Source: Pandoraea apista
GTDB lineage: Bacteria; Pseudomonadota; Gammaproteobacteria; Burkholderiales; Burkholderiaceae
Length of the DNA stretch: 64,000 nt
Assembly (NCBI RefSeq): GCF_001465595.2
Contig: NZ_CP013481.2
Coordinates: forward strand, 2,728,001-2,792,000
Reading direction: 5' to 3'
Part shown: in pieces, positions 1-8,067 of the stretch
How the letters are laid out: each line of letters begins with the position of its first letter
Numbering within the stretch: position 1 is the stretch's first letter
Made by a program: the position numbers and the translations under genes
The notes under the pieces: generated by a model
Seen by the model: only the letters and a program-made list of their open reading frames with translations
Told to the model about the DNA's origin: nothing
Database searches by the model: none

Positions 1-2
1 CC

Positions 3-824
3 AAGGAGCGCATCACCGATCTGCAGGACTTCGTGCGCCGCTTCTCGGCGAACAAGTCGAAGGCGCGTCAGGCGACGAGCCGTCTCAAGCAGATCGACAA
101 GATCAAGGTCGAGGACATCAAGCCTTCGTCGCGTCAGAACCCGTTCATCCGTTTCGAATTCGAGAAGAAGCTGCATAACCTCGCGTTCGAATTCGAGGGC
201 ATTGCGAAGTCGTTCGACCGCCAGATTTTCAAGAACTACTCCGGCGCCGTGCGCGCTGGAGAGCGTGTGGCGATCATTGGTGAGAACGGTGCGGGCAAAA
301 CCACGCTGCTGCGCAGTCTGATGGCGGAACTGCCGGTGGACGCGGGCTACGTGAAGTGGGCCGAGAACGCGAATATCGGCTATATGCCGCAAGATACGTC
401 GGAAGCCTTCCCGGAAGATGTGTCGCTCACTGACTGGATGACGCAATGGGGCCAGGAGGGCGATGACGATCAGGTGATCCGTGGCTCGCTGGGTCGTTTG
501 TTGTTCGGTGGCGACGACGTGCGTAAGTCCGTGCGTGTGCTCTCCGGTGGTGAGAAGGGTCGCATGATCTGGGGCAAGCTCATGCTGGGCCGTCACAACG
601 TGCTGATGATGGACGAGCCGACCAACCACATGGATATGGAATCGATCGAGTCGCTTCAGATCGCGCTCGACAAATATCCGGGTACGCTGATCTTCGTCTC
701 GCACGACCGCGAATTCGTGTCGGGTCTGGCCACACGCATCATCGAAGTGAAGAACGACGGCACGCTGATCGATTACGCCGGCACGTACGACGAGTACCTG
801 GCCAGCCAGGGCGTGGAAGTCTGA
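3..824 (+). CDS. ybiT: ABC-F family ATPase, YbiT type (5'-truncated by window start)
   Basis: This is the C-terminal half of a soluble ABC-F protein, the class of paired ATPases that act on ribosomes rather than transport solutes. The frame is open from base 3, before the first possible start at 33, so the gene begins upstream. The visible part opens with the basic interdomain linker (SANKSKARQATSR, then SSRQNPFIRFE), which closely resembles E. coli YbiT. The second ATPase domain follows: Walker A GENGAGKTT, signature LSGGEKGR, Walker B VLMMDEPTNH and switch histidine FVSHDREF. No membrane segment is present. A hairpin terminator follows at 867-897. Assignment to YbiT over Uup or EttA rests on the linker; the ribosomal role is family knowledge. 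Confidence 0.9.
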   Translation, partial: KERITDLQDFVRRFSANKSKARQATSRLKQIDKIKVEDIKPSSRQNPFIRFEFEKKLHNLAFEFEGIAKSFDRQIFKNYSGAVRAGERVAIIGENGAGKTTLLRSLMAELPVDAGYVKWAENANIGYMPQDTSEAFPEDVSLTDWMTQWGQEGDDDQVIRGSLGRLLFGGDDVRKSVRVLSGGEKGRMIWGKLMLGRHNVLMMDEPTNHMDMESIESLQIALDKYPGTLIFVSHDREFVSGLATRIIEVKNDGTLIDYAGTYDEYLASQGVEV

Positions 825-866
825 CAGCAGGCTTCGAGCCGTCCACGCGACGCGCGTAATTCACGG

Positions 867-897
867 ACAGGGCGCTTGCATGGCAGGCGCCCTGTTT
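867..897 (+). terminator. Rho-independent terminator after the ABC-F gene
   Basis: Two 9-base arms (ACAGGGCGC at 867-875 and GCGCCCTGT at 887-895) pair perfectly across an 11-base loop and run into a short T tract, about 40 bases after the ABC-F stop codon. The rest of 825-1115 shows nothing I can support. Confidence 0.7.
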
Positions 898-1115
898 GCG
901 TTTACGGTGCCGTGTTTGCTGCCGGCCCCGGCCCCGGCGCCAAGGCTTATGCCGATGATCACACGCAGAGGCGCCATGGGTGTTGTCCGACAGTGCCATG
1001 AGAGGACCGGAAGGCGCGGCTCGGCGCAGCCCGATTTCAACATGAGACCGAGAAGCGCCGGGAAGGGCGGACTACAATAACCGTTCGACGTTCATCTGGC
1101 AGCGGGAGACATTAC

Positions 1116-2549
1116 ATGATTACGTACGACAAATTTTTCATCGACGGTCAGTGGGTCGCGCCGGTCGGGCGCGGCATGCTGGACGTCTTCCACTCGGCCG
1201 ATGGGAAGTTGATGGGCCGTATTCCCGAGGGGGATGCGCAAGACACGGAAGCGGCGATTGCTGCTGCGCTGAAGGCACGCAACGCCTGGGCAGCGACATT
1301 GCCTGCCGAGCGCGCGACCTATCTGCGGAAGATCGCGGCGGGCCTGAAGGCACGCACGGACGATCTGGCGAACGTCATCACGGGCGAAACGGGGATGCCG
1401 ATCAAGCTCGTACGTGCGATTCAGGTGGGTGGTCCTGTTTACCACTGGAACAAGTATGCCGAGCTGGCCGAATCGTTCGAGTTCGAAGCACGCGTGGGCA
1501 ACTCGCTGGTGGTGCGCGAGCCGGTGGGCGTGGTCGGGGCAATCACCCCATGGAATTACCCGCTCAATCAGATCACTCTGAAGGTGGCGCCGGCGCTGGC
1601 CGCAGGGTGCACGGTGGTGCTAAAACCGTCGGAGGTTGCGCCGTTCAACGCGTTCATTCTGGCGGAGGTGATCGCCGAGGCTGGTTTGCCGGCGGGCGTG
1701 TTCAATCTGGTTACGGGGTTGGGGCCGGTTGTCGGTGAAGTGCTGGCAAGGCACCCCGATGTGGATATGGTGTCGTTCACGGGGTCGACCCGGGCGGGCA
1801 AGCGTGTATCCGAAGTGGCGTCGCAAACGGTCAAGCGCGTGGCGTTAGAGCTGGGGGGGAAATCGGCTTCGGTAATACTCGACGATGCCGATCTCGCGGC
1901 AGCGGTCAAAGGCACGCTCAACGCCTGTTATCTAAACTCTGGCCAGACGTGTTCCGCGCATACGCGCATGCTCGTTCCTGCATCGCGCTATGAGGAAGTC
2001 AAAGCGCTGGTCAAAGAGGCCGTAGCACGCTTTACACTGGGCGATCCGCGTGAGGAAACGACACGTCTTGGGCCGTTGGCCTCTGCCGCCCAGCGTGAGC
2101 GTGTGCAAGCCTATATTCGCAAGGGCCTCGCCGAGGGGGCGGAACTGATCGCCGGCGGAGACGCCGTGCCGGAGGGCTTCGAGTCGGGGTTCTTTGTCCA
2201 GCCGACGGTGCTGGGGCGTGTGACACCCGATGCCACCGTTGCGCAGGAGGAGATTTTCGGCCCGGTACTCTCGATCATCACCTATCAGGATGAGGCGGAT
2301 GCCGTGCGCATTGCCAACGACTCCATCTATGGTTTGGGCGGTGGCGTGTGGTCTGGCGACGAGGCGCGGGCAGTGCGCGTGGCGCGGCAGATCCGCACGG
2401 GGCAGGTCGATATCAATGGCGGGGAATTCAACGTGCAGGCACCGTTCGGCGGCTTCAAGCAGTCGGGGCACGGGCGGGAAAACGGGGTGTACGGCTTCGA
2501 GGAATTTCTCGAGTACAAATCGCTGCAATTCAAGTCTGCGAAGTCGTAG
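1116..2549 (+). CDS. aldehyde dehydrogenase family protein
   Basis: A 477-residue NAD(P)+-dependent aldehyde dehydrogenase, a normal length for the cytosolic ALDH superfamily, oxidising an aldehyde to its acid. Visible landmarks are the cofactor-binding region ([10 protein letters not shown], then [10 protein letters not shown]), the FTGST loop, the general-base Glu in LELGGKSA and the catalytic Cys in NSGQTCSA near residue 277. The C-terminal [13 protein letters not shown] motif is also present. The ATG at 1116 has a GGGAGA sequence upstream. No neighbour reveals a pathway, so the substrate is unknown; the sequence looks like the broad betaine- or aryl-aldehyde dehydrogenase group. The 3' end overlaps the convergent DUF1289 gene by 20 bases. 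Confidence 0.93.
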   Translation: MITYDKFFIDGQWVAPVGRGMLDVFHSADGKLMGRIPEGDAQDTEAAIAAALKARNAWAATLPAERATYLRKIAAGLKARTDDLANVITGETGMPIKLVRAIQVGGPVYHWNKYAELAESFEFEARVGNSLVVREPVGVVGAITPWNYPLNQITLKVAPALAAGCTVVLKPSEVAPFNAFILAEVIAEAGLPAGVFNLVTGLGPVVGEVLARHPDVDMVSFTGSTRAGKRVSEVASQTVKRVALELGGKSASVILDDADLAAAVKGTLNACYLNSGQTCSAHTRMLVPASRYEEVKALVKEAVARFTLGDPREETTRLGPLASAAQRERVQAYIRKGLAEGAELIAGGDAVPEGFESGFFVQPTVLGRVTPDATVAQEEIFGPVLSIITYQDEADAVRIANDSIYGLGGGVWSGDEARAVRVARQIRTGQVDINGGEFNVQAPFGGFKQSGHGRENGVYGFEEFLEYKSLQFKSAKS

Positions 2550-2745
2550 ACCCATTGTCGCAATAGCGCATCGCCGTGCCTTCGCGGTTGATGCGCTCCC
2601 AGACGACGGCCTTTTCTTCGTCGGTGAAGAACACCCAGTTCGATACTTCGTAAGCCGTGCGGCCGCAACCCTTGCAGACGTCGTCGAAGAGCGTCGAGCA
2701 AACGCCAATGCAGGGGCTGTCGGGGCGGTCGTGCAGTTCGGACAT
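2530..2745 (-). CDS. DUF1289 domain-containing protein
   Basis: A 71-residue protein carrying the DUF1289 (Fe-S-like cysteine) signature: SPCIGVC, then CKGCGRT, followed by a helical segment with W, E and R residues typical of this small family. Four cysteines in a C-x3-C plus C-x2-C arrangement suggest metal or Fe-S binding, but the function is unknown. I chose the ATG at 2745 (MSELHDRPD) because the family begins just before the first cysteine pair; an in-frame GTG at 2784 would add 13 poorly conserved residues. Its stop codon lies inside the end of the aldehyde dehydrogenase gene on the other strand. Confidence 0.8.
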   Translation of the reverse strand: MSELHDRPDSPCIGVCSTLFDDVCKGCGRTAYEVSNWVFFTDEEKAVVWERINREGTAMRYCDNGSTTSQT

Positions 2746-2913
2746 GGGAGAGGCGAATGGGGCCGGAGGGCGGTTCGGTGTCACAGGGAAGCGCCATTAT
2801 CTCACCGATGGCCGGGGCGGCCGCCATTTCCCTACGGCAGGGTGCCGGCGGTGGACTTTTCAGCGAGTTTCGGGTTGGCAGGGTTCAACTCTTTCTAATG
2901 ATGGTGGTGTTTC

Positions 2914-3336
2914 ATGCTGCGTAGCTGGCAATTGTTTGCGCTGGGTTCGGCGTTCTTTGCTGCATTGACGGCGGTGTTCGGCAAGCTCGGGGTGGCGAAT
3001 GTCAACTCGAACATGGCCACGCTGATTCGCACGATCATTATCTTTGCCGTGACTTTGGCGATCGTAGGCATGCGTGGCGAGTGGCAACGGCCAACGAGTT
3101 TAAGCGCGAATACCTGGCTGTTTCTGGTGCTTTCCGGGGTAGCAACTGGTTTGTCTTGGCTTTGCTATTTCCGCGCATTGCAGTTGGGCCCCGTGTCGGG
3201 CGTGGCGCCGCTGGACAAGCTCAGCGTTGCGATGGCGATGCTGATCGGATGGGTGGCGCTCGGCGAGCCGTTCTCGCTGAAGGAGGCCCTTGGCGGAGCG
3301 TTGATTGTCGCCGGAGCGTTGGTGCTGGTGCTTTGA
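2914..3336 (+). CDS. half-size EamA/DMT family transporter
   Basis: A 140-residue membrane protein holding a single EamA repeat of about five hydrophobic helices. It starts with LFALGSAFFAALTAVFGKLGV and ends with the EamA-type GEPFSLKEALGGALIVAGALVLVL. Classical drug/metabolite transporters have two such repeats in about 300 residues. Single-repeat members of this length exist and probably act as dimers, so this need not be a truncation. The substrate is unknown. It stands alone between two genes on the opposite strand. Confidence 0.85.
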   Translation: MLRSWQLFALGSAFFAALTAVFGKLGVANVNSNMATLIRTIIIFAVTLAIVGMRGEWQRPTSLSANTWLFLVLSGVATGLSWLCYFRALQLGPVSGVAPLDKLSVAMAMLIGWVALGEPFSLKEALGGALIVAGALVLVL

Positions 3337-3385
3337 GGTCGCGAGGCGGCGCACAGTGCGCTGTGCGCCATGCGAACAGACAACG

Positions 3386-4666
3386 TTACCAGCGGAATAC
3401 GCTATACCCGATACGCAACTCTGACCTTGAATGACGGTTGTAGTCGAGCAGGTCTTCACCGTAGCCGGTGAAGTATCCGAGCCAGATATATCCGCCGGTG
3501 CCCGGAATCAGCTTGCCAAGCGGGTAGGTTACCTGCACGTCCGCACTGCCATAGTTGCGCTTCATTCCCTTGCGCAGCGTCGCGCCGATCTGCCAACCAT
3601 TCGGCTTGCCCCAAAGCACGAGCAGATCCATATAGCCGCGGTAGTCCTGAATATCGCGATTGTCGCTCTTCTCCACGTAGGCGTAGAGCTTCGGCGCCAC
3701 CGTCCAGTGGTATTCGGATGGGTTGCCAAACTTCAGGATCGGTTTGACGAAGACGGTATTGATGCTGCGCGAGTCGTCGCCTGCTTTGCCGTTCGACTCG
3801 TGCTCGATACCTGCTGCAACGCCCAGCGAACTGAACCAGCTTGCCCGCACGCCGGTATCCGGGATGTAGTAGAACAAGCTCGGACGGTAATTCGAGTCGC
3901 GGAACGGGGCCGACTCCGCCTGCAGATCCCAGATCGATAGCTGTGTGTAGCCAAAATACAGGTTGTCGAGAAAGGACTTAGACGCCGGATTATCCGGCTT
4001 GAGAATGTGGAACTTAAAGCTGAGCTGGAACCGCGCATTCGCGTCGCCGTTCTTGCCGAAGGCAATGTACATCGGCTCGTTAGACGAAATTCGGGCGAAT
4101 TCGGTGTCGGTCGTGGGGGCGATCGCGTCGGGGGCCGCGCTGACCATTGCACCCGACGCCGGGACGCTTTCCTTTGAAGCTTGCGTCGTGCTTGCGTCGG
4201 GTGCGACCGGAACAGCGGCCACCATTGGTTCGGCCGGTGCGGCGCGATCTAGCACGAGGGTGATTGTCGAAGCATCCCAGTCAACTGGCTCGAGGCGCAC
4301 CGCGCCGCGTAATTCCTTCGGGAGCGTGGCGGAATACGAGATGCGGCGGAATTGACCGTCAGAGAGTGTGACTTCTGCGGGGGCCACGGCTTCGCGCTTC
4401 AGGTGGAGCAGGGTGGGCTTGAAATCGTCGTTAGAGATACGTACGACGATTTCGTCCGGCAACTTGATCGTCTTGCGGCCCGGTGTGTCCTGAGTGGCCA
4501 GCAGCGTCAATTGCAGCGGTGCGCCGCCCGAGAGGGCGCGCGGGGGCTGCAAGAGAGAAAGTTCGGCATATGAGGCACTGCTAAGGGCCAGGCAGAGGGC
4601 CGCTGTGCCGATTTGGATAGCGCGCAACGGCGACGGGGCGAATGTGGTGAGATTCGTCTGTGGCAT
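3386..4666 (-). CDS. pldA: outer-membrane phospholipase A (OMPLA)
   Basis: A 426-residue precursor with a signal peptide (hydrophobic stretch ending LSSASYA, cleavage expected before ELSLLQ). It should hydrolyse phospholipids that reach the outer leaflet of the outer membrane, as a calcium-dependent dimer. The C-terminal beta-barrel carries the catalytic motif EHESNGKAGDDSRSIN, where the His, Ser and Asn have the same spacing as E. coli His142, Ser144 and Asn156. The protein ends in W like many barrel proteins. It is longer than E. coli PldA because of an N-terminal extension of about 170 residues, beta-rich and then Ala/Pro/Thr-rich; this is seen in other beta-proteobacterial homologues. It lies 47 bases downstream of the diguanylate cyclase, possibly in one transcript. 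Confidence 0.9.
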   Translation of the reverse strand: MPQTNLTTFAPSPLRAIQIGTAALCLALSSASYAELSLLQPPRALSGGAPLQLTLLATQDTPGRKTIKLPDEIVVRISNDDFKPTLLHLKREAVAPAEVTLSDGQFRRISYSATLPKELRGAVRLEPVDWDASTITLVLDRAAPAEPMVAAVPVAPDASTTQASKESVPASGAMVSAAPDAIAPTTDTEFARISSNEPMYIAFGKNGDANARFQLSFKFHILKPDNPASKSFLDNLYFGYTQLSIWDLQAESAPFRDSNYRPSLFYYIPDTGVRASWFSSLGVAAGIEHESNGKAGDDSRSINTVFVKPILKFGNPSEYHWTVAPKLYAYVEKSDNRDIQDYRGYMDLLVLWGKPNGWQIGATLRKGMKRNYGSADVQVTYPLGKLIPGTGGYIWLGYFTGYGEDLLDYNRHSRSELRIGYSVFRW

Positions 4667-4713
4667 CGGTCCGGTCTGGGTTGGCGACCCCGGGCCGGTG
4701 AGCCCGAAGTCCG

Positions 4714-6396
4714 TTACGACCCGCCTCGGGTGAGTGCCCGGAGGTCGGATTCGCGGGCGCAGCGATCGCGCCCGCGGGATTTGGCAAGGTACAGCGCAGC
4801 GTCGGCACGTTGCAGCCAGGCGTTATCGTCGTCACCTGCATGCCACTGGGCTACGCCGGCACTGATGGTGAACTTAAGCGGTTGTCCGTCGACATCGATA
4901 TGGGCCGCGTGTACGGCTTCACGCAAACGCTCGGCCGCCTCAAGGGCTCGTGCCTCGGTAGCGCCACTCAGGATAATAGCGAATTCTTCGCCCCCCAAAC
5001 GACCGCAGATGTCATCTTCGCGTAACGATTCGTGACAAAGCCGGACGAAGGTGGCGAGTACGCTATCGCCGAGCGCATGACCCCAGGTGTCGTTGATCTG
5101 CTTGAAATGGTCCAGATCGACCAGGATGACGCACGCCGGCACTTCGGTCGATACGGCTTGCGCAACCTCGGCGCGCAGCCGTTTGAGAAAGTGTCCACGC
5201 GATAGCGCACCGGTGAGCGCATCGTATTTGACCTCGTGCTCAAGCGCGGCATTCTTGGCCAACGTGTCTGTTAACTGGAGCTTTTCGCGCTTCAGATAGC
5301 GAACGAGCAGCCAGAGTGCACCTGCCGAACTGAGCAGCAGTGCGAACACCAAGGTCGCATAACGACGTCGCTCGATGGACAGGCTGCCCAGTGTCGGCGC
5401 TTCGTTCATGGTGTAGATGATCAGTTCGCTGTCTGTCGACGGTTCGGCCTCCAGAAGATATGGCTGGTTGTCGGGCTGCACGCGAACCAGACGCGCACGG
5501 TGCTCGCCATTTTCGTCGTCGGGGTCGCTCTGCATGAGCCCCGGTGTGCCGGGCGACAGATCATAGTCTTTGATGGGAACGACCGTGAAGTCTTCCTGCT
5601 GGTAGAGATGGCGCCGTTCCTGACGTGTCAGTTTGAAGACCTCGGCGCCTGGGACTGCCTGACCGGTGAATGTCGGATCGTTGGCAAGTACGATAACGCC
5701 ATTGGTGTCGGTCACGAACGATGCACCGGAATCGACCCAGTGAGACAGCCGGCGCACGCCGAGTTTCACCACCATTACACCGACGAGCAGGCCGTCCCGA
5801 TAAACGGGGGCGGTGAAGTAGATGCCGGGCAGACCGGTCTTGCGGCCAATGACATATTGTTGGCCCGCGCCGCCGAGCACGGCGGTGTTGAAGTAGCCTC
5901 GATCGCCATAGTTGTCGCCAACCAGCGGGTCGGTCGTATAAGCGTCGCTTGAGGCGATCGTCACGCCATCCGGTGTGCCCAGCCAGACGAGATCGGCGCC
6001 GAAATAGAGCTGTGCGGCGCGTAGCAGCTCATTGACGGGTTTGAGCACGGGGTTGGCGAGCAAGGTCCGACGGGCCGTTTCGGGTGGCACGCCCTTGAGC
6101 GGATGCTCGGCGATGCTGGCTGCGGCGTCCTGAATTTGTGCGATCTGAGCCAGCACCTGGGGGATGCCGCGAATGAGCATCAGGTCCTGATTGACCGTGT
6201 GGACGGTGCCGTGGGCGAGGCGGCTTGCAACGCTGCGCTCCTCAAAGAGCAGGCGTGCCGAGCGGTTCGCCACCAACTGATCGGCGGCGAAGCGAGCCAG
6301 TCCCCAGGCGACGAGGACGCCAATGAGAATGGTCAGGCCGCTGACGAGGACAGAAGCGGTTCGGTGACGGTTGAACAGAGCGTTGGCCAACGGCAA
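4714..6396 (-). CDS. membrane sensor diguanylate cyclase (Cache-GGDEF)
   Basis: A 560-residue inner-membrane enzyme predicted to make c-di-GMP from two GTP. Helix 1 lies at about residues 15-37, followed by a periplasmic Cache-like sensor region of roughly 300 residues. Helix 2 (YATLVFALLLSSAGALWLL) precedes a cytoplasmic GGDEF domain at about 400-550. The active site reads GGEEF, a functional variant, and the inhibitory I-site RxxD (REDD) sits exactly five residues before it, so product inhibition is likely. The ligand is unknown. It starts 18 bases after the EAL gene, so the two opposing c-di-GMP enzymes are probably co-transcribed, with pldA following. Confidence 0.92.
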   Translation of the reverse strand: MPLANALFNRHRTASVLVSGLTILIGVLVAWGLARFAADQLVANRSARLLFEERSVASRLAHGTVHTVNQDLMLIRGIPQVLAQIAQIQDAAASIAEHPLKGVPPETARRTLLANPVLKPVNELLRAAQLYFGADLVWLGTPDGVTIASSDAYTTDPLVGDNYGDRGYFNTAVLGGAGQQYVIGRKTGLPGIYFTAPVYRDGLLVGVMVVKLGVRRLSHWVDSGASFVTDTNGVIVLANDPTFTGQAVPGAEVFKLTRQERRHLYQQEDFTVVPIKDYDLSPGTPGLMQSDPDDENGEHRARLVRVQPDNQPYLLEAEPSTDSELIIYTMNEAPTLGSLSIERRRYATLVFALLLSSAGALWLLVRYLKREKLQLTDTLAKNAALEHEVKYDALTGALSRGHFLKRLRAEVAQAVSTEVPACVILVDLDHFKQINDTWGHALGDSVLATFVRLCHESLREDDICGRLGGEEFAIILSGATEARALEAAERLREAVHAAHIDVDGQPLKFTISAGVAQWHAGDDDNAWLQRADAALYLAKSRGRDRCARESDLRALTRGGS

Positions 6397-6414
6397 AGGC
6401 GGATGCAGACGCGT

Positions 6415-7620
6415 TTACAGGCGCCCGTGCCAGTCGCGAATGAAGGTCTCGATATGCCCGGGCGGCAAGGGGCGCGTGCAATGATACCCTTGCCAGGCGT
6501 GACAGCCCAGCGACGCCAGTGCGTCGCGTTGCGCACTGGTCTCGACTCCTTCGGCAACGGTCTCGATCTCGAGCTTGCGCGCGATGGCGATGATGGCGCG
6601 AATCAGCTCCGTATCGTAGCCGCCAAGCAGCACGCCGGCTACGAACTGGTAATCGATCTTGACGGTGCCGAACGGCCAGCGCTTGAGGCGCACGAAACTG
6701 GAATAGCCGGTGCCGAAGTCGTCGAGCGACAGGCGAACGCCCATGGCCACGAGTTCGTTCATCAGCGTGGCCGCTTCGTCGAGGTGCGAGATCAGCGACG
6801 ACTCGGTAATCTCGATCTCCAGCTTGTCGGGCGGCACGCGGTGGTGTTTGAGGGCGTAACGGACCGTCTCAAGCGTTTGCACGCGCATTTGCTGCGCCGA
6901 CAGGTTCACAGCCACTCGCGGATATTCTTCGCCGTCCGTATGCCATTTATCGAGCTGACGGCATGCTTCGTGCAGTGTCCATTCACCGATCGGACCAATG
7001 ACGTCGCAGCGCTCAGCGGCCGGAATGAACTCGCCTGGCATGATCAGTTCGTCGTCGCGCTGCCAGCGGATCAGCGCTTCGAGCCCGGTCAGCCGGTGCG
7101 TGCGCATATCGATCTGCGGCTGGTAGTGCAGGCGGAATTCCGACCCAGACAGGGCGCGTCCAATGGCGTTGCGCCAATAGTGCTCGTTGCCCGCTTCATC
7201 CGGCGGGGTAATGCTCTCGGTCGGGGCGGACGGGGCTTCGGTTACGAGAAAGCGCGACGCACTTTCGCGGATCGCCTGATCGGCGACATCCGAGGTGTGT
7301 TCGAGTAACGTGGCGGGCCAGACCGGCACCTGCGGCAGGTGGGTGACCCCTGCCGAGAGAATCGGATAGAGCAGACCGTTCCCGCACGGGACGGGCGATT
7401 CGCCGGCACGGATAAACCGGCGCGTGATCTGCGAGGCGGCTTCGCGGCTGCCGAGGTCCCGCAACAAGATGGCGATCTGCTGGTCGGAGACACGCCCGAT
7501 CAGATCGCGCCGGCGAATGCGCGAGCCGATGCGAAACGCAATGGTGGCCAGCAAGTCGGCGTCTGAAATGGCGGCCTGACTGCTTGCCTTGCGCTGGCCA
7601 CGTCCCACATGCAGTACCAC
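6415..7620 (-). CDS. EAL-domain c-di-GMP phosphodiesterase, N-terminus out of frame
   Basis: The open frame encodes 401 residues from a GTG at 7620. The N-terminal part resembles a degenerate GGDEF domain (GRVSDQQIAILL where GGDEF would be). The C-terminal EAL domain looks active, with LEALIRW, SLDDFGTGYSS and ETVAEGVET. It should cleave c-di-GMP to pGpG. The start at 7620 falls inside the GGDEF fold, and a good N-terminus lies in another frame at 7650-7751. The intact ancestral gene probably ran 6415-7751 and is interrupted by a one-base indel in a run of six G at 7649-7654 (+ strand). It may be a pseudogene, a slippage-controlled gene or a sequencing error. Confidence 0.8.
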   Translation of the reverse strand: MVLHVGRGQRKASSQAAISDADLLATIAFRIGSRIRRRDLIGRVSDQQIAILLRDLGSREAASQITRRFIRAGESPVPCGNGLLYPILSAGVTHLPQVPVWPATLLEHTSDVADQAIRESASRFLVTEAPSAPTESITPPDEAGNEHYWRNAIGRALSGSEFRLHYQPQIDMRTHRLTGLEALIRWQRDDELIMPGEFIPAAERCDVIGPIGEWTLHEACRQLDKWHTDGEEYPRVAVNLSAQQMRVQTLETVRYALKHHRVPPDKLEIEITESSLISHLDEAATLMNELVAMGVRLSLDDFGTGYSSFVRLKRWPFGTVKIDYQFVAGVLLGGYDTELIRAIIAIARKLEIETVAEGVETSAQRDALASLGCHAWQGYHCTRPLPPGHIETFIRDWHGRL

Positions 7621-7649
7621 GAGCGCGCTGTGGCTGCCGGGCGGGCTAG

Positions 7650-7751
7650 GGGGGTGCGCAACTCCAGACTGAGGGCACGCAACAACCGCTGGCGATCCAG
7701 CAGCAGGTCGGCGAGCACGACTTGGCGTCGAAGCGCGTTGGTATCGTTCAT
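7650..7751 (-). other. detached N-terminal coding segment of the EAL gene
   Basis: From an ATG at 7751 this frame reads MNDTNALRRQVVLADLL and continues DRQRLLRALSLELRTP, a helix that commonly precedes GGDEF-like domains. It runs into unrelated residues after the C6 tract (minus strand). One extra C would join it to PPSPPGSHSALVVLHVGRGQ in the frame of the 6415-7620 gene. The segment is therefore best read as the first 30 or so residues of that gene. Confidence 0.6.
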
Positions 7752-8067
7752 CTCGGAAGACGGGCAGTCGTTACCCGTACGGTTGAACGTTTGTCATTGC
7801 CGCGTGCAATGCCTGCGGCCAGAGGAAGCCCACGCGTCGAACCGGTCGTGCCGCCAGAAAACCCTTGAATCATGTTCAGCATAAGACGCGTAAATGTGTC
7901 GGCCATCACGCGAGGGACAAGGTGGGATACACCGGCCACAGCACCGCATTCCTCGCGATCAGGCAGACCGCGCGCAAGGCGTGGCCCGACTAGAAGCTCG
8001 TGCCCGGTCACGAAACCGGGTCCTTTGACCTTTAACGGCACCCGTTATTGAAAATTGAGTCCGGGTT
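7752..8067. other. intergenic region without recognised feature
   Basis: About 315 bases separate the EAL gene from the stop of the SQR-like gene, both on the minus strand. It should hold the promoter of the EAL-cyclase-pldA run, but I see no convincing promoter, hairpin or coding signal. Confidence 0.4.

Noticed and set aside
880..1080. 66-codon frame between the ABC-F and aldehyde dehydrogenase genes
   Set aside because: It starts within the terminator hairpin and has a Pro/Arg-rich product with no family resemblance.
6103..7308. 401-codon open frame on the plus strand opposite the EAL and cyclase genes
   Set aside because: It is antisense to two well-supported genes, has an Arg/Gln/His-rich composition with no domain, and is explained by high GC.
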